Source: Prosapia bicincta
Lineage: Eukaryota > Arthropoda > Insecta > Hemiptera > Cercopidae
Reading direction: 5' to 3'
Assembly (NCBI GenBank): GCA_036971475.1
Contig: JBAIZL010000002.1
Coordinates: 226,328,604-226,392,603, forward strand
DNA length: 64,000 bases
Shown here: piece by piece, positions 20,066-29,830 of the stretch
Layout: each line of letters begins with the position of its first letter
Numbering within the stretch: position 1 is the first letter of the stretch
Position numbers and translations under genes: made by a program
The notes under the pieces: generated by a model
Told to the model about the DNA's origin: nothing
The model's database searches: none
The model's input: the letters and a program-made list of their open reading frames with translations, nothing else

Positions 20066-23000
20066 TTTATAAAACTTAATTTTATAATATTCATTCAAAA
20101 AACTCGAACGATTTTTAAACATATGTAACCGAATCTTTTTAAGTCGTCAAGTTAGGGAACGATGGGGTCGAATTCGAGAAAAAGACGAACTATGGAAGTC
20201 GAGAATAACATGTAACTGTGGGTGTGAAACATAACTAATAAATAGGTAAATAGGTATGTAATGTACTTAATATTTTACTTACATTATTTATGTCGGCCCA
20301 AAAACTCAACAGCTATAAACACACTAGTAACCCCGTAGTGTTGTTCGTAATTAGAAATACAATTTATTACTTTATGTTTATAAAAGACATAAAATAAACA
20401 TATTACAGTACCTTCTAAAAACAAAAAGAATAGGAAGAAAAATGCGGTGTGTTAAATCTATTTTCTCTTTAAACAGATTTAGTACGTCTTACGTACTGAT
20501 GAATTATGTTCCTACTACGTCACAGTGACGACGATGTTTGCTATTATTGTGAGTAATTAAAGAGTGAAGAGTTAGAGAGGTTGTAATGCAATTATAAAGT
20601 CTCATTTATTGGCCTATTATTTGCATTTCTATTTATTTATAAAATACTACATAATTTAATTTCGTGTCATTTACTCTCTTTAAGTTGTTGTAATCTGTGC
20701 TACACGCCCTTCTGTGTTCTGCCTGGCCATTGTTTTACTTCCAAATTTCTGGAGTTAAAGATTTATATCAGGTGTTCTTCATATTGTAAATGCAATATTT
20801 TTAATTATGACTTCAGGTTTGCAGACCTTTGAACATCATTATTTTAACAGCCAGAGTTGTTGTAAAATTGGTTTAGATACAGTATACACGGCAACATGTG
20901 ACAGCTTGGCGCAGAACTGGTATAATTGCAGATAAATATTCGCGGTCCTCACAGGCTTGGAGATGCCTGCATTATTGCGATAACGCTGATATTAAAATGT
21001 TGCAGATCTTCAGAAAAGGAATTCCTTTGGGCTGAGCTTTGTACTTGCTATAAACTTGTAACAACCCTTTGTTAAACCAAACTGTTACATTTGATTTCTT
21101 TTGAGATTTAAAAGTGAACGCTTTTGAGTTTAAACAAAATTTAAATGAATGAAATTTGAAATCTTAAATTAATAATTGAAATCACAATAATTAATTCACT
21201 TAAATTTTCCTAGTCTAATTGGTGACCTCTATACATTTATATTTCTAGGGAAAACAGTACGCTTTAATCCCGAAATGAAATGTCCGTTTTTGCGTGTTTC
21301 CCGTTATTGGATGTGTTTCCCGTCTCATCGTCACGGATCGTTTAGTACATTGTATTTCGACTTTTAACTGTTCTTTTAACATAATTGAATTATGTATTAA
21401 AGCAACTGATAGAATTTAGAAACGCCTACGTACTTGTATGTATACATACCGCACTACACTTCATTATGACAATTGGACTATCTTTAAAGGCGGTCGAATT
21501 AATGTTTTATTTTCCTATTAGCAAATGTCATGTGACATGTTATAGTGTTTCAACACGTACCTAATTAAATATGTACTGCTTGTGTGACCCTGTGAGAATG
21601 GTGTTTGGATGACTGCTCTGGTTCACTTTACAGCATTTGTGTTACTACAAGACTGATTTAATCACTAGTTTCTAAGGGAACTATAACTATAGCCAAACAC
21701 TTTTAGATGTACTATAGTGTTTAAAATATTTGTAAGGATAAACAATTAACCTACAAATCCCTATGAGCTCTTTTAGCTACTTTTGAATATTATTCCAATT
21801 ATTTTTTAAATGTTTGTATTTTTATGTTAACAACTTACTTTTATTGTGATTTTTATTTTGAATTTAAAAACCTAACAACAACTCTAAAAAACTCGGTTGA
21901 ATGAATTTAAAGATAAACGTTTGTACAGAGTGCAAAACTCTCTTCAATTCACAGTCTCTTTGTAACATGCTAGACATTTTGGCAACTAATTAGCATGTTG
22001 CACAAAAATATGTTTTGATTTAACTAAAGTATAATCCGTCGAAAACAAAAAAAAAAAATTGTTTGGGAAAAGATAATAGACGCCAGAGATTACATGTTTC
22101 GATAGAGATACTTGCAAATACTGGTAACCAATCAAAGCCCTTTATTTTGGAAGTGTAAGGCGAGGGTTCTGTTGACCAAACCTCGGTGCAGCAGCCTATT
22201 ATGTTTTTATCGCAGATTGCTAAGGTAGGTTCAAAAATTAATTTTTGTAAAAGTAATTTGATAAAGCCAAACCAGTAAATACACAAAGTAACTAGAACGC
22301 ATCATAACTAACGTTCTTTATTAATTTATAAAAGATAAACAGTAATTTTAATTTAAAGGAATATTATTAAAAGATTAATGTGTAATACTTTTAATTTTTA
22401 TTACGTGAACTTCAATGTAGCCTATCTTTCTTCAGTACGACTTTGATAGACAGCCCGACTCCCTAAGTCAAATCGTTAGATACAATGGGTAAGTTGACCA
22501 GGTAAGTCTTTTTAAGTATAAACAATAACTTGTGAGTGATATAAGGTTAGGTTTAAATTAACCAACCGTACTTAGGGGAAACCGGGCTGTTACATTTTCA
22601 CATATATTACTTCTATTATTTTTTGGCTTGTTTTGTAAAACCTGAAATAATTTCCTATTTCCGGGACAGTTCTTTTTTTAAAAGCCTAACAAATAAAAGT
22701 AAGAATTTACTAATTTCAGCGCGTCAACTTTAGGTGCTGAGTAAGAGGGAAAAACATTTTTATCGTAATAATAGAAGCAGTTCGAAGGAACGTGCATTGA
22801 GTGGAAGTTAAACAACAGCTGCCAAACCATAGAATATTTGTAACGCATTCTTTCTATTCTGCCTTGAACTTGGATGATTTTTAATGTTATTTTTCAACAC
22901 GAGTACTACCATAGCATGTCGTAAATGGCTTGTTTCCTTAAAGCTGAATTTCTAAGAAACAAATTAGTGGTTTTTGTTTAAATAAAATTATCGATAATTA

Positions 23001-23384
23001 ACATTGTAAAACCATTCTGTAGAAAAATATTTCCGTAAAATTGTACGATGAGGAAAAGGATTTGGTAACCTATAATTATAACAACTTACCCATTAATAAT
23101 CTGCCTTTAATAAAGGTAATCTTAAACATAGAATTAAGTTGTGTTTACGGAGTAATTATTAGCGCCCTCACTCCATTGAGCGCGCAATTATTTTTAATAA
23201 GCGCAGGCTAGTGTTTGGTTCAAAATGGCAACACTGTAACGCCTGGGTCAAGTGTTTGCGTCTCGTCGCTACTAAGCGTAATGCTTACATTGCAAGGGAC
23301 ACAATGTTTGTTACATTTATTCTGTACGTTCATAGTAAACCTGTCACGACAAGGGAGAGCCCTGCACTGGGGAAAATTAGTAAA
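20066..23384. other. Long AT-rich spacer, no gene seen
   Basis: More than 3 kb without a supportable gene. A minus-strand 88-codon frame (22,020-22,286) begins MCIYWFGFIKLLLQKL but matches no family I know and lies in AT-rich DNA. A short direct repeat GTTTCCCGTTATTGG / TGTTTCCCGTCTCATCG is near 21,295-21,330. GCGC-containing words (TTAGCGCCCTC, GAGCGCGCAATT, AATAAGCGCAGG) cluster at 23,158-23,207. Confidence 0.5.
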
Positions 23385-24345
23385 TGCAGGCAGGAAATGC
23401 TCTCAAGGAGGAACGCAAGAAATGCCCTCAAGGGAAAAGGCTTGAAATGCACTGAAGGAAGTAGGCAACAAGTACACTCAAGGAGGAAGGCAAAGAGTGC
23501 ACTCAAGGAGGAAAGCAAGGAGTGCACTCAAGGGGGAAGGCAAAAGGTGCACTCAAAAGAGAACGCAAGAAGTGCACTCAAGGGTAAAGGCAAAAAGTAC
23601 ACTCCAGGGGAAAGGCAAGAAGTGCACTCAAGGAGGAAGGAAAGAAGTGCACTCAAGAAGGACGGGAAGAAATGCAATGAAGGAGAGAGGTAAAAAGTAC
23701 ACTCAAGGAGGAACGCAAAGTGTACACTCAGGGAGGAAGGCAAGAAGTGCACTGAAGGAGGAAGGCAAGAAGTGCACCCAAGGTGGAAGGCAAGAAGGGC
23801 ACTCAAGCGGGAAGGCAAGAAGTGAACTCGAGGAGGAAGACAAGAAGTGCACTCAAGGGGGAAGGCAAGAAGTGCACTCAAGGGGGAAGACAAGAAATGC
23901 AATGAAGGAGAGGGGCAAAAAGTACATGAAGTGCGTTCAAGGGAAATGGCAAGATATGGACTCAAGGAGGAAGGCAAGAAGTGCACTCAAGGAGGAAGGC
24001 AAGAAGTGCACTCAAGGAGGAAGGCAAGAGGTGCACTCAAGGAGGAGGGCTGGAATTGCGCTCACGGCGAAAGCCAAGAAGCTGCATTCAAGGACAAAGG
24101 CAAGAGGTAGGCCTACATTAAAGAAGGAAGGCCAGAAGTACGCTCATGGAGGAAGGCAAGAAGTGCACTCAAAGAGGAAGGCAAGTATTGCACTCATGGG
24201 GGAAGGCAAGAAGTGCACTCAAAGAGGAAGGCAAGTATTGCACTCATGGGGAAGACAAGAAATGCACTCAAGGACAAAGGCAAGAGGTACATTGAAGAAG
24301 GAAGGCCAGAAGTACACTCATGGAGGAAGGCAAAAAAAATGAAAA
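23385..24345. repeat. 25-bp minisatellite, about 38 units
   Basis: The unit is AAGGAGGAAGGCAAGAAG followed by TGCACTC, 25 bases, best preserved at 23,960-24,030. Variants include GGGGGAAGGC, AACGCAAGAAG and ATTGCACTCATGG. On the plus strand the unit has no stop codon in any frame, so three consecutive units are read as one 25-residue cycle and frames of 281 codons (23,497-24,342) and 160 codons (23,211-23,693) stay open. The translations are Lys/Arg/Glu-rich (KARSALKEEGKKCTQGG). A minus-strand frame of 152 codons is open as well. Openness on both strands argues that composition, not selection, keeps these frames. The array fades on both sides. Confidence 0.93.
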
Positions 24346-25484
24346 AGAAGGAGGAATTCACTCAAGGTTGACGAGACGTCGTCGAAGTAGGAGGTCACAG
24401 TAAAGTTGCCCGTTGTTGTTTTAACGAGATAAGATAAGGCCAACACCGATCTTATGGCCTCTGGAACTCGAGACATTCTGCTTTGCTTACATCTCAACAT
24501 ATTTATGATTTTAAACCGTTGTTTAAGTGGTATTTTGTTTGTTTTATTATAATCCTACCAACCGTGTCATTTTTTACTGATCTTGCCATCAAGCTACTCG
24601 TTGCTCCAGCACTACTCTTAGCACAGCAGATAGGGTTCTGCAGAAGAAGGCGCTCCTGGGAGAACAATACAAAGTTTTGCGACGAAATTAGCGGTTTCAA
24701 GACCTTAACGAATTAGGCCTCATAGTTTTGTAAAAATAATATTAATTTGAAATTAAGTAATATTACTGAAAAATCTAAACAAGTTGACTCCAAACTAAAC
24801 TATAAGAAAAGTTTTCACGTTAACCATAGTCTATTATTTACATTATACATGAATATAAAGTACATATATGTATGTATGTATGTATGAAAAGAAACATACG
24901 ACAGTGAGGTTTAATTTAGTGGGTAATTAGAAAAGGACAACAATACATGCTCAACATTACCAACATTACCTTTCTGATATGTAAAGAATATTTAAAGAAG
25001 TGGTAAAACAAACACAGAGAAAGTAAATGATGTTGCGAAGCATTTAAATAGTTTCAAAATATTTGTGCATTCGTTACATTAAAAAAAAAAATGTTGTTAG
25101 CATAAAGCTTGTGTTCTGGACTTCCAAAAAAACTACATTTGCATATAAAGCTCAACAATAATGTCTCAAGTGCTTTATAGCATTCTAACACCAACGGCGT
25201 TTCTAGATTAATTTAGTCACTCTACTTTTATTTTGGATTTAGTTAAATATAATAGTTTAAGTGCGTACATTCTTCTGACGCGCTATTTTTGCATACTTTC
25301 AACTGAAACTCTTATGGTTTTCTATATTATTTGTAAAGCTGAAAAAATAATCAACGTTTGTCATTGTTTAAGACAAATAATTGTCATAGGAATATTTTGA
25401 ATAAAGCAGATTCAGAAGATGGGCTGGGTCAATTGTGGAACATAAGATAATACGAGTGAGTAGGTTCACGTGATTTGCGGGACC
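24346..25484. other. Spacer, no gene seen
   Basis: AT-rich sequence with a 77-codon plus-strand frame (24,483-24,716) that includes a hydrophobic stretch (FVCFIIILPTVSFFTDLAIK) but no start context, neighbours or homology that I recognise. Five TGTA-type tetranucleotide repeats lie at about 24,866-24,886. Confidence 0.45.
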
Positions 25485-26755
25485 CCACAGCTCCCTGGTG
25501 GCGTCTGCCCAGATGTTATCAGTCGTAGATCGACTGGAACACTGCGAGGGTCCGCAGCTCTTTGGTTACGTCTGTACCGGTGGTATCAGTCGTAAATATA
25601 CTGGAACACCGCGAGGGCACATAGCTCTCTGGTTGCGTCTGCACATGTGGTATCAGTCGTAAATATACTGGAACACCGCGAGAGCACATAGCTCTCTGGT
25701 TGCGTCTGCACATGTGGTATCAGTCGTAAATATACTGGAACACCGCGAGGGCACATAGCTCTCTGGTTGCGTCTGCACATGTGGTATCAGTCGTAAATAT
25801 ACTGGAACACCGCGAGAGCACATAGCTCTCTGGTTGCGTCTGCACATGTGGTATCAGTCGTAAATATACTGGAACACCGCGAGGGCACATAGCTCTCTGG
25901 TTGCGTCTGCACATGTGGTATCAGTCGTAAATATACTGGAACACCGCGAGGGCACATAGCTCTCTGGTTGCGTCTGCACATGTGATATCAGTCGTAAATA
26001 TACTGGAACACCGCGAGGGCACATAGCTCTCTGGTTGCGTCTGCACATGTGGTATCAGTCGTAAATATACTGGAACACCGCGAGGGCACATAGCTCTCTG
26101 GTTGCGTCTGCACATGTGGTATCAGTCGTAAATATACTGGAACACCGCGAGGGCACAAAGCTCTCTGGTTGCGTCTGCACATGTGGTATCAGTCGTAAAT
26201 ATACTGGAACACCGCGAGGGCACATAGTTCTCTGGTTGCGTCTGCACATGTGGTACCAATCGTAAATATACTGGAACACCGCGAGGGCCCGCAGCTCTCT
26301 GGTTGCGTCTGCACAGGTGTTATCAGTCGTAAATATACTGGAACACCGCGAGGGCACATAGTTCTCTGGTTGCGTCTGCACATGTGGTACCAATCGTAAA
26401 TATACCGGAACACTGCGAGGGCCCGAAGCTTTCTGGTTGCGTCTGCACAGATGTTATCAATCGTAGATAGACTAGAACATACCGAGGGCCCACAGCTTCC
26501 TCGTTGCGTCTGCACAGGTGGTATCAGTCGTAGATAGACTGAAACAACGCGAGGGCTCGCAGTTCTCTGGTTGCGTCTGGACAGATGTTATCAGTCGTAG
26601 ATAGACTGGAACATCCAGAGGGCCCACAACTTCCTCGTTGCGTCTGTACAGGTGGTATCAGTCGTAGATAGACTGAAACACCGCGAGGGCTCGCAGCTCG
26701 CTGGTTGCGTCTGCACAGGTGTTATCAGTCCTTGCTTGACTGGAACACCCTGAGG
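25485..26755. repeat. 67-bp satellite array, about 19 units
   Basis: The unit is marked by GGTATCAGTCGTAAATATAC, TGGAACACCGCGAGGGCACA and TAGCTCTCTGGTTGCGTCTG, repeating every 67 bases. The central units (about 25,580-26,260) are nearly identical; units at both ends carry more changes (GTAGATAGACTGAAACA, GAGGGCCCGCAGC). A GAGAGC for GAGGGC variant recurs two units apart. CpG-containing words are kept in each unit. Minus-strand frames of 64 codons recur every 67 bp, and two longer ones (112 and 108 codons) arise where a stop is mutated. The unit is one base off a multiple of three, so the frames rotate and are not a gene. Confidence 0.96.
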
Positions 26756-27840
26756 GTAACTACCCGCGCTAAATATCTCACACCTTCACTGAGAGCCAAC
26801 GTAAGTTTGGAGGCAATAATAATAATAATTTATAATATTTGTAACATTTGAATATTCTTACAATAAACTGCAATGCCTACCATTTTTTCTGCTACTATAT
26901 GGTTCTAGATTCTTATAATCTAGGCTTATAATTGTATAATTGTGAAGTAAATTGACTTAAATATACGACCCAAAGTGCCTTTATCAATTCCGTCAGTAAT
27001 AAGGAAAATAAGGAGTCCATACAGCTTAAGTCGCTAAAGCTAATGTATTATGCATTAACTGTCACCTCGATGGGTGGCTTTAAATTCTGAAATTCGGAGC
27101 GAGGATGAAAATTTGAAAAAGATATTAGAATGTGTAATTAAACCCAGTTTATAAAATCATTCTTTACGACTTAGAAAACTTTAAGGTTTTATTGAAGGTT
27201 TGCCGTATTAAATGTTTTATTTTTTAAAAGAAGTGTTTCATTAACGAAACTGAAACCGAAATGAGAGATATTATATATAATCTTTTTGTATATTGCTTCG
27301 GAAATGGTGTTAACAACGATCACTTGGTCATTATCCCTTCCATTAATATTAGGCATCTCTCACCCGGTAACCGTAAGTTACAATTCTAAACAACAAATTA
27401 TTTGACTGTCAGAATTAAATTAAATGACTGATAGGGGAGAATGTGGTGATGAGAATCAAGGGCTACCCGTGGTCACCATTGTTTTTGTGAAGTAGATTGT
27501 AGTATGCTGTAATTGATTACGCTGATGACTCCGAAGGGAACCACTACACTATGGTTTGATTTAAAACAGAATAGGATTATACGTAGGCGAAATCAACCAG
27601 AGAGAGTGGGGATTACGGGCTTCTGAGCGAATAGGAGGTTCACATCTTTCTGCGTGGGTGAGCCTTGTTGCCAAGTCGACGTTAAACTTCCGTTCGTCAC
27701 TCAGTCTCAATGTAGCTGTGATACAGTGAGTTACTAGTGGTGTAGCTGGTTTCGTTCTGCAATTTCAGCTTTTCTTCCCTTCAACAGTATTTTTCAAGAA
27801 TCGGGATGTTTTAAAATTACTCCTATTACCTCACACTCTC
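26756..27840. other. Spacer, no gene seen
   Basis: Begins with a short AAT repeat (CAATAATAATAATAATTT near 26,815). About 27,440-27,760 is richer in GC and CpG than its surroundings and includes GCCAAGTCGACGTTAAACTT, which reminds me of tails of tRNA-derived SINEs in some invertebrates, but I cannot see a second copy or promoter boxes. No coding region is supportable. Confidence 0.45.
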
Positions 27841-27845
27841 GTTTT

Positions 27846-28112
27846 ATGTATATATATATATCTTACAAATTTTCAATCGTTAATAAAAAACGTTTTCATT
27901 CATCCAATAAAGTTCAAATACATTTTTTAAACCTATAGTTGATGACAATTGAATTTAGTAAATTTTTTTCAAATATTTATTCAATAGTTAAATTACAAAC
28001 AAATTGGGGCTCTAGGTCGGTTTTGAACTGAGTACCTTCATGTTCAAAGTCTAGCACCTTTTGGCACTGAGCCAACTTTCCATAGATAGTGAACCTCTCA
28101 AAGATCTATGAA
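27846..28112 (-). mobile_element. tRNA-derived SINE-like element, copy 3 (minus strand)
   Basis: Read on the minus strand this is the most complete copy. After ATCTTTGAGAGG comes a clear tRNA-like head: GTTGGCTCAGTGCCAAAAGG (A box), TGCTAGACTTTGAACATGAA (anticodon arm region) and GGTACTCAGTTCAAAACC (B box, slightly decayed from GTTCGAAAC). The body follows: TTGAATAAATATTTGAAAAA, TTGTCATCAACTATAGG, TTAAAAAATGTATTTGAACT, TTGGATGAATGAAAACG and TTATTAACGATTGAAAATTT. It ends in a TA tail (27,847-27,862). Head-plus-body length is about 250 bp, usual for a SINE. Confidence 0.78.
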
Positions 28113-28374
28113 AAACCTCCATTTTATAATCTTAAATTGTTGCCATAGTTACTACACCACGGTTACAATACCATAAATAATGTTCTAGGATTAATAATGA
28201 ACGAAATGAATAAAATTAACAAAAAAACTAGATTTATGTTATGGAACCTTGCTTCACAAACAGACAATGCGATAGGAAAGTGAAAAGAAACTACAACACA
28301 ATGCAAGCGACGAAATAAAAGAAAGCGTATAATAGTAAGAAATGAAAATAATAGTCCAATACCGCACATGAAAA

Positions 28375-28530
28375 GGAAAATGGAAAATTACAAAGAAATT
28401 TGCTTTCTATTTTGCAACTTAATATTCTTATTCTAACATACGTATATACGTATTATAATTAATTGTAGTTATAAAATAAATATAAAGGAAAATAAAATTT
28501 TTCTTTGTTGATTTATGTAGGAATTGACAA
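28375..28530 (-). repeat. Companion dispersed repeat, copy 3 (minus strand)
   Basis: On the minus strand the words run GTCAATTCCTACATAAATCA, ACAAAGAAAAATTTTATTTT, TTTATTTTATAACTACAATT, ACGTATATACGTATG, TATTAAGTTGCAAAATAGAA, AGCAAATTTCTTTGTAATTT and TCCATTTTCC, matching copies 1 and 2 in order. It lies about 260 bp upstream of SINE copy 3 in the element's own orientation. Confidence 0.6.
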
Positions 28531-28733
28531 CAACAATAACATTTTATATTACTTTTAACTTATTTTCTTGTGTTATGATAATGCTTATACCACATCATAA
28601 TCTATTTATAGCTGTGATTCGAGGACATTAGTTTACATTATTATGACAGACTACTCCTTCGGACGTCAATGCATTTGGTCATTGTCTCTTATTTTTATTC
28701 ATTTGCTTTTATTGACACTTATCAATGGGTGTG

Positions 28734-28734
<1 letters not shown>

Positions 28735-28826
<92 letters not shown>
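28735..28826. repeat. (TA)n(TG)n compound microsatellite
   Basis: About 25 TA repeats (28,736-28,786) pass directly into about 20 TG repeats (to about 28,825). Two plus-strand frames cross it and translate only as alternating Ile-Tyr then Cys-Val; they are not genes. Confidence 0.97.
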
Positions 28827-28828
<2 letters not shown>

Positions 28829-29484
28829 CCCATTTTTTATATAATACCATTATGTATTTATATATAATAAAGTTCACATTTTATGTAAATTTATGTAGAT
28901 ATTTAATGGTGAACGTGTATATATTTGTTTAGAATTTTTGTGTGCAAATGAATTAAATTGGTTTACGTGTGTGAAAGTGAAACACTCATCGTATTACTGT
29001 CAAACTAAATTTTTCTTTGTATAATCACTTCAAACTTCTAACCTATATGCATGAAAAATATTTTACTATATAAGAAAGTATTTAAATAATTGTTGCATGT
29101 TATATATTATTAATTACATACTTTTTTCAATCTCCGAATTAACTCCGGTTTGTAACTAAGTGGTATTTATGAGAGATACTTCACGCCTCACTATACAAAA
29201 ACAGTTTATCCATCATGAAGGCAGTTCTATTAGAGAGGATTAAATTCAGAAGAAAAAATATGATTGTCTTGGGAAAAAATCTGTAAGTTGATGAATGATT
29301 TGACAACTAGCTAATCTTGACGATATTAGCCGCTAACAGAGGCGGGTTGACTGTCACAGCGTTCGATCTGACAACAGCGCATCCCTTACCTACCACAAAC
29401 CCATTCCTATTCTACTTTAAATCAAAATATAATACTCGCCATCTTCGCAGCTAGGACGTAGAGCAAGTCAGTATTTTCACGCTT
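28827..29484. other. Spacer before the 43-bp satellite, no gene seen
   Basis: AT-rich up to about 29,310, then a more balanced 150 bp (GAGGCGGGTTGACTGTCACA, CGATCTGACAACAGCGCATC) leading into the first recognisable 43-bp units. No open frame or RNA gene can be supported. Confidence 0.5.
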
Positions 29485-29830
29485 TCTGTTATAGTTTTCA
29501 TCACCTAGATCGGTATAGTTTTTGCTTCTACCACCGTTCTCATTACACAGATCCGTATAGTCTGCTGCTTCAATTACCGTTCCCATTACATAGATCCGTA
29601 TAAGTCGTTGCTTCTACTACCGTTCCCATTACCTAGATCCGTATAAGTCGTTGCTTCTACTACCGTTCCCATTACATAGATAAGTATAAGTCGTTGCTTC
29701 TACTACCGTTCCCATTACCTAGATCCGTATAATTCGCTGCTTCTACTACCGCTTTCATTACAGAGAACCGTATAGTTTGCTGCTTCTCCTACCAATCTCT
29801 TTAGATAGATCCGTATAGTTTGCTGTTACT
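29485..29830. repeat. Diverged left edge of the 43-bp array
   Basis: About eight units in which CCGTATA replaces AAGTATA and CATTACCTAGAT or CTTTAGATAGAT replaces CATAGCCTAGAT. They keep the 43-bp spacing and the CTACTACCGTTC word. They are more different from each other than units farther in, as expected where unequal exchange no longer homogenises an array. Confidence 0.88.

Noticed and set aside
23497..24342. 281-codon plus-strand frame as a possible basic repeat protein gene
   Set aside because: The 25-bp unit lacks stops in all three plus frames and the minus strand is open too. Openness is compositional, and no start context or unique flanking exon is visible.
25519..26515. Repeated 64-112-codon frames with Cys, Arg and Tyr in the 67-bp array
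   Set aside because: The frames rotate with each unit and always end at the same repeat-encoded stop; they are shadows of the tandem repeat.
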